A DNA stretch of 64,000 nucleotides from Polytrichum commune (GCA_950295325.1 OX485804.1:18414001-18478000), one strand, 5' to 3'. Numbered from the stretch's first letter, positions 32,601-45,271 are shown. Numbers and translations: made by a program. The notes: generated by a model from the letters alone, not told the origin.

Positions 32601-34347
32601 TGAATTGCCCTTAGCATGAAGGGCAATATGAAAATTCTAAGTTCATTGAAATGCATTGATGGCAACATATGGTTAAAGGAGATTGGACTACGCGTAGAAA
32701 ACTTAGTTACCATTTTGGATAGGCTCAATACTCAACATAATGGATAGGGCCAAGGATATGATCGTTCCATAGGAAAAATATTCTTGACTTTGATCATGAA
32801 TAATATACTCATATGAGCTCCAAAATCCATGAGGGAAATGCCTATGTCTATGATGTGAAGTTGCTAATCATTTTGTACTAATCAAGTGTGGCATTTCTTA
32901 TGAGAAATGAGTGCATTGTTGACAACGTGTGTTTTATGCCCACGTACCTTATGCATTTTGGAGCTTTGGAACAACAAGGGTGCATGGGCATTGATGCAAT
33001 CAATATCTAAAAGGTTCCAAAACATCTAATTGTTGACATTGACATGTTGACTAGACAAAGTGGAAATGGTCAGAATCCTTTCATTCATATGCACAAGTGC
33101 AACATGCCGTGATGGTGCGGGCCCAAACTAGTACATGGAGAATGAACATATCAGTTCACCCCACTTTGTCTTCACGAAACCACATTAACCCTTAAATGTC
33201 AACCCGTTGGATGCCCCAAAAATAACCTTAGAAATCCCTATGTGAATACCAAAACTAGGGCAATTCTTATTGCCATATCTAATAAGCGGTTTAATTCCAA
33301 CCATATAGATGTTAAGACAACATTAATGGAGAGAGGATGAATTCATGTTTCTCACTTGCATGTTAGCATGCTGAATCTTGAACCATGATGCAACATAAAA
33401 AAAAAAGGTAGCAAGTCATGCCAATGACTTGCTCTTATTTTGTAAGTGAGTTGAGAACACTTTCATGCGTATTACAAGTATCGCAACGGCATAGATTCAA
33501 CCATGATATGTGTTTGCTTATATGTGGTATAGTCCTAATCTAATTTTCATTTAAACATCACGTGACGCCTGAGTAGACACACGAGATGCCATTCTAAGTA
33601 TATGTGAACCTCAAAATGTGACATCATACGAGATCACTTTGTGATCATGGATCTGCACTTTGACTCCCAAAATATACAAAGTTCGATCGCAAAATTTTCA
33701 CCCGCATTTCCTCCTCATTCAAAAATGCTAGCATAATAATTTCTTCAACTTGTTGATCCAATGGCCACATAGGTTGATGAGTCTAAAGAGCCCACAATAG
33801 TCACACATGCCTTAACCTCTCATGTCCCCATATGGATGATCTTTTTTCTAAATAATAAATTTTGAAAGGAAGGATGGGGATGCAGATGAACCCTCACCCC
33901 CCCAAAGCAAGGGATAAAAGTTGGAGTTTGGTCCCTCTTTGGGAGGTTTTTATAGTGAGTCTAGCTTGTTAGCTCATCATGTGTTGGAACTCAATTTTCT
34001 AGGGTGGGTGACATGACATGACCCCTTTTTTTTAAAGAAAAAATTTAGAATTTAAATTGGTGTCTACCCATGGCACCTACCACGGACCCTATAGCATCTA
34101 TCAGCCTATGAAAAACTAGCTTGGTCCACCCATCCTTGTATGACAACCTAGATAGGCAATATTTCATAGCATGACCCCACTCTTTTAGCATGTTATATAA
34201 GTCTTAGGGAAAGTTGTATGTAGACACTACAAATTCCTAGCATGTTCAAATGCAATAATTTTCTTTCTTCCAACCTTAGAGGTTGTGCTAATCCCGTAAG
34301 TTAACATCACTTTATTTGGCCTCAAAGTTGTCAAGGTCGATAGAGAG
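28670..34347. other. Long gene-free stretch
   Basis: I find no gene, RNA or transposon protein here. The stretch 28800-29600 is GC richer with compound tetranucleotide repeats (GAAA, GGGA, GTGA and GTAA units in series at 29163-29216), a C18A9 run at 29606-29632 and TTTG units near 29549. The rest is AT-rich with open frames under 90 codons. Confidence 0.5.
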
Positions 34348-34350
34348 TAA

Positions 34351-34633
34351 GGTCCACTTCACACATGAGCCAAGGGCCATGACCATGACCATGTAATTGT
34401 AAGGGTTCTTGACTCGTGTCCAAAGGCCATACCAACTTTGTAAGGCCCTTGACTATGATGTGGTCTGCCATGTAGAAATCCATGTAGACTTTCAATCCAC
34501 GATAATTTATTTGGATCCTCAGGCCTTCACCTTCTAGTGTGAAGTGAACTTGGGTGATCTTGGCCTTTTCAACTGATGAGAGATCCTGAAATGCAATGGT
34601 AATGAACCTTCAGTCTCGTGTGTGAAGTGGCCC
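34351..34633. mobile_element. MITE family A, copy b (internally deleted)
   Basis: Starts GGTCCACTTCACACATGAG and ends CTCGTGTGTGAAGTGGCCC, flanked by TAA at 34348-34350 and 34634-34636. At 283 bp it has lost about 200 bp of interior compared with the 24-kb copy, same orientation. Confidence 0.85.
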
Positions 34634-34679
34634 TAAGCTAAGCAAGTCCCGAGGCTCACGGCGCCACTAAATTAACTTA

Positions 34680-35177
34680 GGGCCACTTCACACATGAGAC
34701 TGAGAGCTCGTGACTATTACACTTCAAGCACTCTCATCAGTTGAAAAGGCGGAGCTGATCCAAATTCACTTCACACTATGCTTGAGGGACCAATGGAGTA
34801 AGTGAATATAAGATGGATACAAAGTCCACATGGATTCCTACATGGCATCGAATGGATCATGCTTCATGGTCACTTGGATTATTTTCAAAAACCACCTCTT
34901 GGAGATAGGCCTAGCACAAAACTGGGAGACCATGACACTCCGAACGTTCACAACCCTTGGTTTATTCTATTTTATCATGTGTGAGGACCCACATGAATAG
35001 AAATTCATTGAAATAGCATTTGATTGAGGGCCCGGTCACATATGACTTCACACTACACTTGAGGATCCGTGACCACACTACATGATTTTGGAGGTGTCTT
35101 GAGACGGCCTTTGAACACTTTCTTTTGAGCTATCACAATTTCATGGTCACGGCTCTTGCTCGTGTGTGAAGTGGCCC
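34680..35177. mobile_element. MITE family A, copy c (inverted)
   Basis: Starts GGGCCACTTCACACATGAG, ends CTCGTGTGTGAAGTGGCCC, flanked by TTA at 34677-34679 and 35178-35180. The interior is in the opposite orientation to copies a and b. It sits only 46 bp from copy b, so the pair could form a large stem if transcribed together. Confidence 0.88.
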
Positions 35178-35352
35178 TTAATTTGTTTTGCAAAGTGCTG
35201 TTGGTGCCATGTAACTGTCCATGCTTTAACAAACCTTGCAAATACACGTGACATTTGCCTGACAACCGTAAAAGAGCCACAGCCGGGGTTAGAGGTTGTT
35301 TACAAAAACAAACCCAGGTGCATGGAAAATTAATCTACGCATCCCAAAATGT

Positions 35353-35379
35353 CCCCCCCCCCCCCCCCCCCCCCCCCCC
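35353..35379. repeat. C27 homopolymer
   Basis: An uninterrupted run of about 27 C. The true length is uncertain because such runs are hard to sequence. Confidence 0.8.
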
Positions 35380-35789
35380 TCTCCCTTCCATACTCAAGTT
35401 TGGTAGGTGGTAAGGTACGGTAGTATGTGGGCCTTATGTGCTCATTCTTTTTTATGGGGCGCCTATATTATTTGAGTGGTACATGGCAAAGGCTTGTAGT
35501 CAAAAACCAACATCGAAAGTACATGTGTTATGCTAAGATTGGGTTATGTGCTTAAAAAAGAGACAACGCTTTATGCTAATAATGAACACAATTTGGAAAG
35601 GCCTATGTGACCACTTTCATTGTAAAGAAATTCTCCACTTTGAATTCTTATATGCTTTGATTTCAGAACGTAAAGTGACAATTTTACGTGGTTTGTAATG
35701 GCTAGCTCAATGAGCTAAATGAGCCAAATGAGAATAAGCTAAGCACAACAATTTACCATTATTTTGAAAATTAACATGCCTTTTAATAG

Positions 35790-37100
35790 GTAAATACCCC
35801 CCCTTGTAGTTTGCAATAAATCGAGCTCTCCAAGCATTGACTGCAACTACTTTATTCTAGATTCCCCAAATGAATGCTCTTTCCTCTTGTTGCAAGTTCT
35901 ATCTTACACATTTCTATCATGGTTCCAATCACTTTGACCTCCCTTTGATCTAGTTTGAGCCCCTAAGCAATTTCAATTGCTTGAAGTGGTTGGTTGTTCT
36001 CAAAGTCCCAAATGTTCTTGATGTGGTTGAGGCCACTTTATCAAGCTAGGCAACTTCATTCCTTGAAAATCCATATCCAATGCCTTAAATTTTAGGGTTC
36101 CACCAAATGAGTGTTAAAGACTTTGCATTGTATCCCTAAGAGGCGTGATAGTCATGTGCATGAGCTTGCTTTTCCATGCTTCCCCAATTCTTTTTCAAAT
36201 GTTGGACCCATGTGCCGGCAAGTGGTGTTGGAGGAACATCCATCCGATCCCTTCACTTCATTTTTTTTTTACCTATCATAGCATACATATTCTAGCCTAA
36301 ATTGGATAATAGATGAAGTTTCAACTTGCCACCCTTGAACTAGCAAATTTCTGGTAGCCGCCTCTGCATCAATAAGACTAAGGCCCCCATGCTTAAGTTT
36401 AGCACAACAATCATTCCATGCTACCCTTGCTCTGAGATATCCTAGTTGTCCACCCCAAAGGTAGACCCTTAGTAATCCTTTGATATTCTTAAAAGCTTTC
36501 CAAGTTCTTGCCCACACAATAACAAAGAACCAAAGAATAGATGCTAAATTTTGGTTCATAATTAGCTTTCTTTCTGCTAGTTTGAGAAACCTCAATCCCC
36601 AATAAGAAACCCTCTTTTGACCTTTGTTGATAAGAAAATTATCAATGTCTTGTATGTCGGAAGAAAGTCCAAATGTTGTCCTTAATAGTTTATAAAGGCC
36701 ACCATCTTGTACCCACTTCCATTGAAAGGTCTCTAGTCAGGTTGGTTTATTTTCAATAGGACTTTGCCAATTGTGTGCTTTCTTTGAACTTGACCACCTC
36801 CTTGAGTCGGTTGCCTTCACAAGAAACCGTTTTCCTTCATCCCACACAAGTCGAGGAGAGTGGTACACATCCTCAAACCTTCTGCAAGCCTTTGTAGGAT
36901 CTCTTGCCAAAGTTGAGAGAAGGTCAAGTGGGAGCATGCGCAAAAAGGTCTTGATCACAATGGGTTGCACTGCATTACTATCCTTCTTGCTGGATTCCAT
37001 CACATTTTTTTTAGTGCTTTGAAAAACTTGGTTGATATTGTGCCCCCTTTGCTCCTCCAACAAGTTCTTTGCCTAATTTATTGGCCAACTACCTTGACTT
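35790..37100 (-). mobile_element. LINE reverse-transcriptase C-terminal relic
   Basis: On the minus strand, FQWKWVQDGGLYKLLRTTFG and SYWGLRFLKLAERKLIMNQ lead to ILWFFVIVW, KGLLRVYLWGG, then ARVAWNDCCAKLKHGGLSLI. This is the end of the reverse transcriptase and the zinc-binding-type tail of plant non-LTR retrotransposons. Below 36260 the reading continues, broken, through KKNWGSMEKQAHAHDYHAS and ENNQPLQ-like parts. An upstream piece (36737-37063) includes RLVWDEGKRFLVKATDSRRW. The catalytic YADD region and the endonuclease are not visible. Many stops; dead and probably 5'-truncated. Confidence 0.75.
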
Positions 37101-38689
37101 GCTCAAAATCTCTAAGTGTTTTCCCCCCTTTAGGTTGTTTTATGCGGCTCGATTTAAATGGCCAAGGAGAAGTGTGGTTGTTGCTTCCTTCAATTCTTCT
37201 CTCAATCTAGTTTCCTTCTTCCATTTATATACTTATTCCTTACAAAATTCTTGGTAATGAATTTCACTTGTCTAAAGTTGTTGAAAAATGGTTTATTGCA
37301 ACATGTAACATTCCAAATATGCATAATTAAGTGGAGAACTTCTAGGTCCCTTAGATACTAATTGTTCATCTTGTACATGTTATGTTCTGCTTGAGCCCAT
37401 TCTAACTTAGTTGTGGATAATGCCAAGATATGATCCAACTCCATAGCCTCCCCAATATTGATACATTCCATACATAATGATGGTTAATTGGAATTCAAGA
37501 ATGAATGGCATCTATCAAGTCTAGAAAGAATCATTTCACTAAGTCTATAATTTTCCCATGTGAAAATGGTCCCCTTGGAGAAATCAAACTCATCGTAGAT
37601 TCCAAAGGTCAATTCTATTTGATCTCATGCTCCTTCTTCCCTACCCTTGAACATTCTAATATTTTTGGAAGGCCTATCATGCTTCAATCTGCTCTAAAAA
37701 TCCATTCCATTCCCAATTTGGTAAGTTTCACACCATAGCCTACCACATCTCTGTCCTCTCGTGCATTTTGTTTAAGACATAAACATTTGCATGTATGTGC
37801 CCCCCCTAGTGGATAAGTCGAAAAACTTGAACCATTGCAATATATTTCCACAGACGCTCCACTCCTCAATGATGTATTTTGGTATAGATGGTATGATCAA
37901 ACCCATTTCACCCCTTCTGGCATTGATTTTTGCAATCAGTAGGTGACCACCACGGAAGGAATCCATCTGTAACTTATTGCTACATGACATGTCACAATAG
38001 CATAAAACACCAATTCTAGTGCCACACCAAATCAGATGTTTAGAGTAGTAATTTGGAACTTTGTGAGAATGGAAGGGAAGGGAAGGAGGCAAACGACTAT
38101 GGAAGCAAGTATATGCAAAGGGGGGCATAAGGTACCAACACTTGACCTAAATCCAACACCTAATAATCTCGTATGATTGGAAACCTAGTGATTTTGAAGA
38201 TGTACACCATTTGAACATCCAATACATGTGTTGATTTAAGGTCGCCTACAAATGAAATTTCGAACCCTCGTAAGTTTTGCATAGGATGTCCAAACGACGT
38301 GCTCTTTGATGTGTTGAAATCCTCTTGACATTACAAGTATGTGAACATGTAAAATTGGCGATAAAAGTAATGAAAAATGTGGTCAGGCTTGAGGTATACT
38401 TGCCGTAGGTGTACTAACTTAGTTGTGGTTCACTCAGGTACCTAGGCGAATTGGCTTCGTAGGGGCGTTGTCCTCCCCCCGGCCACACCGTATCTTTGCG
38501 ATTTAATTTGTCCTTGAAGCTTAGTGGGTCATGTTGCAGGCTCCTCAGTTGCCATATTGGATTGCCACGAAAACCCGGAACCCAAACATGCGGCTTGGGT
38601 CTCTGACAACCGCTTCGTTACTAAACCGCCATTCCATTCCTTTCACACCGTCAGCCTGCAAATGGCGCACAATATATACATATGAATAT
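37101..38689. other. Gene-free stretch, possibly more LINE debris
   Basis: Minus-strand frames between 37700 and 38128 (118 codons, KLQMDSFRGGHLLIAKINAR) might be upstream LINE debris but lack a named motif. The word series near 38215-38330 recurs at 23505 and 48838. Confidence 0.35.
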
Positions 38690-38850
38690 CATCACGTACA
38701 CTCACAATCTTGTAGGCTATGTCAGCCTTACGTGGTCACTCTTCTTGATTCGATCACCTATCTTTGAGTGATATAGGGTTTACGGCGGTTGTTGAGAATA
38801 AACCACCCAAAAGATTACGATGCGATTGGTGTATGTGGTCATAACATAGC
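38690..38850. repeat. Direct duplication, left copy without MITE
   Basis: ATCACGTACACTCA followed by GGCTATGTCAGCCTTACGTG and ATCACCTATCTTTGAGTGAT is repeated at 38885-38904 plus 39376-39515, where a MITE interrupts it. Confidence 0.75.
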
Positions 38851-38904
38851 TTGCAAATGAGGCATACACACACACATGTATATACATCACGTACACTCAA
38901 TCAA

Positions 38905-39375
38905 GGAGCCACTTCAAACATGAGACCGGAGGGGATTGATCATTGCATTCTAAGATCTCTCCTTGTTTTTCCTGGCGGTGAAATCTCCTCTCTACTTGAC
39001 GGAAAACTTGCCAAGTGGTCAACTACCTCCTATGCTTTGGCGTTGGCCTGTCGGCCTTCTGTCTCAAAAAAAAAAAGATCTCTCCTTGGTTGAAAAGGCC
39101 AAGACCCTCCAGGTTCACTTCACACCAAAAGATGAAGGCCTAACGGTCCGAACAAATTATCACGGATCAAAAGTCATGCATGACAGATTATGGATATTGT
39201 TTCGTGGCCTGCGAGAATTTGCATCAAGCCATCTCCAAGAGGTGTAGATCTCACACAAAATTCAGCAAACTATGTCGGGGCCATGTCAATTAAACAACTC
39301 CTATCGCCTTTGGATGAGAGTCAAGGGCCCTCACAATTACATGGACATGACCCTTGGCTTGTGTGTGAAGTGACC
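38905..39375. mobile_element. MITE family A, copy d, diverged and interrupted
   Basis: Ends GGAGCCACTTCAAACATGAG and TTGTGTGTGAAGTGACC are weak family A termini. The interior includes GGTTGAAAAGGCCAAGACC and CTTGTGTGTGAAGTG typical of the family. A small retroposon is inserted at 38966-39074. The MITE itself lies inside the second copy of a local duplication. Confidence 0.7.
38966..39074 (+). mobile_element. Short poly(A)-tailed retroposon with 14-bp target duplication
   Basis: The 109-bp insert begins TTTTTCCTGGCGGTG and ends CTGTCTCAAAAAAAAAA. It is flanked by AAGATCTCTCCTTG at 38952-38965 and 39075-39088, exact copies of 14 bp. A target duplication with a 3' A-tail is the mark of LINE-machinery insertion. 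The body has no tRNA-like A or B box that I can see, so it may be a 5'-truncated LINE end, a SINE of another origin, or a retrocopy of an unknown transcript. Confidence 0.75.
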
Positions 39376-40534
39376 TATAAGCTATGTCGGCCTTGTGTTG
39401 TCATTCTTCTTGATCGATCACCTATCTTTGAGTGATACATAATTTACGGTTATTGTTAAGAACAAACACCTAAAAGACGCGTGGTACAATGAGATTGAAG
39501 TAAGTGTTCATAATATATATATATATATATATATATAAAATTCTAGGCTCGATATCTAGTGAGCATGTTTGAGAGGGTCTGTGTGTCTTGCCATGCCTTT
39601 TGAGTTTTGGATTTCAGGTTTGTAACTAAACGTAATAGTCCTATTAGTGTAAGTTATCATTTGGAGTGACAAGCTGCTAGTATAACTTTTAATTGAGAAC
39701 TTCAACCTTAAAAAGTCAAATAAGCTATTTCGTGGTCCTTGACATGCATCGTAGTTATTGTCTTACCTGAGTAGGAATCGATAATCTCATTAAAAAGTTA
39801 TAGTAACATGTGAGTCCAAATGGTAACCCCACACAAATAGGATTATTTACAATAACTTGAGGATTGTCATGTTGGACATTCAAGTGATGAATAGCGAGTA
39901 GAGTTTTGTGACACCTATTGGGTTTGAGACGCGGATTATTATTGTAGAGCTTGGGAATTTTATAATTGGGACAATTCAACAACAAATCTATAGGGGGACA
40001 TTTTTTTCTTCTAAATTTTGATCTCCCCTCAGTAGGTAGTGTGAAATAAGATCTATGAACAAGGTAAGTGGGCCTGAATGGACACATCCAGTTTCGCACC
40101 ACTTCACCTAGGATATGATTAAAAGAAACACACAATCAGTGTGAGATGATTAGCAATTTAGAGCCCATAGGCATTTTTCACACAATTTTGTAAGATTATA
40201 TAAATATCTCAATCCTTGTCAGCAAAATTAAATTATTTTTTAATAAATGATCACACACCTTCTCTCCCCCCTCGATTATATTGACTATTCAACCTAGAAT
40301 GGTTAACAATTTTGAGCATGTAATCCAATCTCTTTTCAACACATGTCTTTTTGGTGTTTGTTCTTCAATCCATAACTAGTTGCACACCACTCAAATGCAA
40401 GTGTCCATTGAAGATAAGTAAACCGACTAGGCTCAATTCCCATAGTATGAAGATTTTAGTACTTTCATGAATTTGTTACAATTGGCTCACAACTTACTCA
40501 AGTTCTATTGGAATTATCCTATAGTTCAATTGAA
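39376..40534. other. Gene-free stretch with (TA)n
   Basis: 39376-39515 is the right copy of the local duplication. A TA microsatellite lies at 39512-39537. The rest holds no recognisable gene. 39650-39710 resembles 50870-50930 (TTATCATTTGGAGT then TATAACTTT). Confidence 0.5.
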
Positions 40535-41340
40535 GATTTGGTTGGGAGTTGATTGTTTGCATACAATAACTTTCCATGTTCAGTAAGTTTTTGGTGCATG
40601 TTTAGAGTCGATGTGGAGGTTTGAAACAAAAAATATTTTATACTAAATCATTTGGGGGTCAAACTCGTTTTGATATGCCAAGAGATGTTAAAGTAAGGTT
40701 GACCCCCAATGAACCGATATACAATGTTCTTTGTTCAAACCTCCACATTGACTCTAAACATGCACCAAAAATTTACCAGACATGAAACATTTTCAAACCT
40801 TGGACAACTGCCAAAATAACTATAGTTAACTAGATTTTTTTTCAATACATTTTAGGAAACAACTACAGTTAACTACAAAAATTTCAAACCAATTTGAAGA
40901 ACAACTATAGTTAGCTAGAGAAATTTTAGAACAAATTCAAGAACAACTATAGTTAATTAGAAAAATTTAAGTATTATTATATATTGGAAGAAGTTCGCTT
41001 CTTGATTTGCTTTAGTTGAGGGTCTTTAATATGCTCGGGCCACTGAGGATCATCAAGAAACGCCTTTATATGATCACTCATAGTGTTGGGCTCCGAAATA
41101 ACCTCCATGTAGATCATCAACACAAATAACACATTGGTCACACTACAACACTACAACATAATTCCGTGAACATGTTGCGCTCAACTTTACTTAATTACAT
41201 ACTCATAACTATAGTTAACTAATTTTTTTGGCAGGTCAAAATGCAAACAATTATAATTACGAAAGGCAACTAGTTAACGAATAGTTGAATTAGTTGGTTA
41301 GTTATCCAAGGTCTGAAAGTTTTGTATGCAAAAACATAAG
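40535..41340. mobile_element. Foldback element with inner tandem repeats
   Basis: GTTTTTGGTGCATGTTTAGA at 40588 with TGTGGAGGTTTGAAACAA pairs with the inverse at 40734-40780. Outer words TTTGCATACAATAACTTTCC and the inverse near 41290-41330 pair as well. At 40807-40970 a 42-45-bp unit built on AACAACTATAGTTAACTAGA repeats about four times. A worn relative of the left arm is found at 62190-62240 in an intron of the oxygenase-like gene. Confidence 0.6.
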
Positions 41341-43086
41341 TTGTATTGAAGAGTTTATTTTTATATGGTAATTAAGCTTTTTTTTCTTTTTCTTCCCCTT
41401 ACCACGTTTAGTACCCAAAGTGACAGTTCAAAGAGAAGTTGGTAGTTGGAACCTTCTATGTGGCTGCAATGGTGAGGCTGCTTTGCTTCACTTTAAAATG
41501 TTTTATCCACTGAGGTCAACAAAAAAAACCTGTATAAACAGATTTGTTTCGCTCATTCCGCAAATCCACCTCGGAAACTGGATTGGACTCAACTTCCTCA
41601 TGCCCTCATCACACCAACATTTCCGTCCAGTTCTAGCCATGAAATTTTTGTGGATTATGTTGAGAAATAGATGGTGGCCCACCATTTTTCACACTATTAT
41701 AGTCGGAGATGCCGACGGATGATGCCAGGAGTGGCTGATGTGATCGACCCCTAATGTTCATATTATGATCGTAAATAGGTAAATGTACACACGAAATTTT
41801 AATCCCTTTGAATGTTTCTCCAAGTCGTGCCATATCATTACTCAACTCCTTGTGGGACCATGTATCGAACAAGCATGATTCTCCTTTAATCCCGGGATTC
41901 TCCGTTTACGGGAAGCACTCAAAGTTGTGTACTATGAACATTTTAACAAGCAACTGTAAATCATCAAAGTTTTTTTAATCACAACTTCTTCTTCTTCTTC
42001 TTCTTCTGGGAGGGGGGGGGGGGGGAGGGGAATAAGTGATTGTCATGTAGTTGCTTAGTAATGTTATGGCAAACCGATGATGCATAACATCATTAATAAG
42101 TGGAGAGAGCCCCTAGAACCCGTTATTCTCTTTCTCTGGTGATAATACCAATCGGTTGTACTTTGTGAGCATGATATACAAATTTGCTTCAATTTCAACT
42201 TGTGCATGAAGTGGATGGGACAAATGAGTGTAAGATTTGTTAGGGTTAGAAAAGCGAGTGATTTGTATGTTCTAAAGGATTTGGATCATGTTGTCTTTGT
42301 GTCTTTCCAAACCGATTGAAATGTTATTCCTCATGTTACAGGTCATCTGTTGTAGAAACACATCATTATTCGGCTAACTGAACATATTCACATGCTATTC
42401 TCAACAGAAACTGATTCTCTCCTCCTTGCAGTCAGTCGTCAGATTAATCAAAATTGTGAGAGATGTTGACATCCTGCATTAATATTCAAGCATTTAGCAC
42501 TTCATGTACATGAAAAACTTGAACAAGTGCATACAACCGAACGGTGTCAAGAATTCCAACTGAATCTAAACCTAGAAAAGGCTTCAATTCATTTCATGTT
42601 TGATTTGTTGAATACCGACGAATTTAACCCATCATCATATAGGAAACTACACTAGGTAGCAAATTGAACATAACATTATTTAGATTCATAACAATGTTAC
42701 GTGGGACTAACAACATTCCATTGAATTTTCCTAAATATTTCTCATATTCAGACTAAATATGAGGAATATATGGGAATATCCAATGGAATATTGTCAATCC
42801 CACAGAACATTGTTATGGATTTGAATAACGTTATGAACCTTATGGGTGGACATGCGACATAGAGTGCTTGTTGAATACCAATTAAATACAAATTGAATAT
42901 ATAAGTTCGGTGTGTCGTGAATCTCCTCTTCCATCTTGCACTCACCTCGTAGGCATATCAAGTGAGAACCTTATTGAGAGGACAAACTTTGAAAGAAAGA
43001 AAAAATTCAGGTCAAAATTACGTATATAATGTGATAAGTTGATTGCACACCATTTGCATAAGAGATGATAAAGTCTCCCAATGAAT
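41341..43086. other. Gene-free stretch
   Basis: Contains TTC repeats and a G-run at 41987-42025. A roughly 100-codon frame at 41420-41722 is unlike anything known to me. Shorter words (ATGAGGAATATATGGGAATA and its near inverse around 42690-42790) hint at a small foldback. Confidence 0.45.
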
Positions 43087-43275
43087 GTGTGTTACTATTC
43101 AGAGTTACACAATGCTATAACTATCTCATGAGAATGTAATATTTTACCAAGCAAAGTCATTTACATTTCATAATGTCCAAACAACCTATTGAACTTTGTT
43201 AGTAGAAATTGAAGTTTGGAATGAGATAATATTGCACTATGTAACTCCAAATAATAACCCACACTAATTGGGATA
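43087..43275. repeat. Family F element, degraded copy
   Basis: GTTACTATTCAGAGTTACAC, AATGCTATAACTAT and TAATATTTTACCAAGCAAAG match 51655-51720 in order; the far end (TAACTCCAAATAATAACCCA) matches 51815-51840. Confidence 0.65.
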
Positions 43276-43968
43276 ATGAGTGTAGTCGAACCATATTGTT
43301 CAATACAAGTCATTCACAAGTCCATAAGGGACATGTTCTTCTGGGAGATTTATGTCCGATGAGTTTGTGTGGCCATTGGGGACTTCTTTTTGGCTTGGAC
43401 TTTGTGCTGTCTAGGTAAATTTATCCACTGTGGATGCTTAAATTTTGTATAAACAAACATCCTATAAGATAAGGGTCGATTCCTTCCAACTTGGACAATA
43501 CTAAACTGATTTGGGCCTCCGATGTTGTTTTCGAGATCAAATAAGCTTAAAAACGAAGATGTGCTTTTTTACTTAAACAATATGAAAAATGGCTTACATT
43601 CCCAAATGGATGATCTTACCTAAGGTAGACGGGTTTTACTTGGTTACTTTTTTGGGGTTGTACGTTGTCTTTTACTACTTGGAATTGTGAGGTTGACATT
43701 TTCATGCGTCCACACATGTATATGAAGAAGCCAAGATCAATTCCAAATTGTTTTGGAGCTACTCACAAATTATTATGAATTATCAAAATCTCCTAACAAT
43801 GAGCCATAAGAAGGGTCACATAGCCCCAAACCCCCCCTCCCCCAACACACACACACCCAAACTATGTGCTTTCATGGTGTTCGTGCTTAGATTTGTAGCC
43901 AACTAACCACTAGTCAAATAAAGGTGGTAGATTACGATAAAATCATGGAATCATGCTCGCTTACCTTA
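43276..43968. other. Gene-free stretch
   Basis: Nothing recognisable; an AC-rich patch lies at about 43830-43860. Confidence 0.5.
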
Positions 43969-44423
43969 GGGCCACTTCACTCTCGAGCTTGAGGACCATG
44001 AATCCATGATGTACAAATTAAGTGGTTGGTCAAGAAGCCATAGACGGTCCAAGCTCACTTTACACTAGACCTTGAGGGCTTGAGGGGCCAAAGAAATTTG
44101 AATGAATGACAATTCTACATGGCATCCTACATGGCATCAAGTGGATTATGTTTCATGGTCTACCAAATATTGTGTTAGGCCCATCAGAGCATGTGGGTAT
44201 GACACAAAAACTAAGGACTATGGCAAGCAATCAAATAGCCATTGATATCTAGAAACAATATATTGCCATGGTGGGGGTCCCGACTACCTTTTTTTTTTGA
44301 ATTGTCCATAGAATATGTTATAGTCCCTCAACATGGTCCAATTTCACTTCGCCAGTAAGCTTGAGGGTTCATTATTTGCAAATTGGATATTTGTTTCCCA
44401 TGGTATGGCCTTTGGATGACTTT
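43969..44423. mobile_element. MITE family A, copy e, left part
   Basis: Starts GGGCCACTTCACTCTCGAG after TTA at 43966-43968. It contains family words (ATGGCATC..GTGGATTATGTTTCATGGTC) and runs into the duplicated block that follows. The right end is blurred by duplication. Confidence 0.65.
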
Positions 44424-45271
44424 CAAGAGCCTTAGCATTTTCGTGGTCACAACTCTTGGGTCCTTCTATAATGCGGCCCTTAAGACCATCTCACAACCAA
44501 GTCAAGGGCCATGACCGTGTGATTGCGAGGGGCCTTGATTCTAATCCAAAGGCCCTACCACTAACATGGTCTACTAAAAACTACGTCACGCCCACATCTT
44601 GGAGGTGGGCCTGGCACAAACCATGAAACATCATCCATAGCCCGACATGTAGGAATCCATGTCGACTTTTCATCCACGATCTTTTCTTTGGGCTCTTAGC
44701 CCTTTCACCTTCAAGTGTGAAGTGAACTTGGACGGTCTTGTGTGTGAAGTGGGCCTTCAACACCCCATAGAGCTCTATTGGATAGCCCACTCACATGGAG
44801 CTCGAATTGGGCTGTGTGAAAGACGCCTCCTCGACCTTCAAGCTCACACAGTACAAGAGCCTTAGCATTTTCGTGGTCACAACTCTTGGGTCCTTCTGTA
44901 ATGCGACCCTTAAGACCATCTCACAACCAAGTCAAGGGCCATGACCATGTGATTGCGAGGGGCCTTGATTCTAATCCAAAGGCCGTACCACTAGCATGGT
45001 CTACTAAAAACTACGTCACGCCCACACCCTGGAGGTGGGCCTGGCACAAACCATGAAACATCATCCATAGCCTGACATGTAGGAATCCATGCCGACTTTT
45101 CATCCACGATCATTTCCTTGGCCTCTTAGCCTTTCACCTTCAAGTGTGAAGTGAACTTGGACGGTCTTGTGTGTGAAGTGGGCCTTCAACACCCCATAGA
45201 GCTCTATCGGATAGCCCACTCACATGCAGCTCGAATTGGGCTGTGTGAAAGAGCTCACACAGTACAAGAGA
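44424..45271. repeat. 430-bp tandem duplication of MITE-derived DNA
   Basis: Two units begin CAAGAGCCTTAGCATTTTCG at 44424 and 44854. They differ by a handful of substitutions and by a deletion of about 15-20 bp near the end of the second unit. Family A end words (GTGTGTGAAGTGGGCCTT) lie inside each unit, so the duplication post-dates the MITE insertion. Confidence 0.85.

Noticed and set aside
31000-33500. Gypsy-type retrotransposon remnant
   Set aside because: Scattered suggestive peptides only; no reverse transcriptase, RNase H or integrase motif could be read.
38966-39074. tRNA-derived SINE
   Set aside because: I could not find A-box or B-box promoter words, so I kept the neutral term retroposon.
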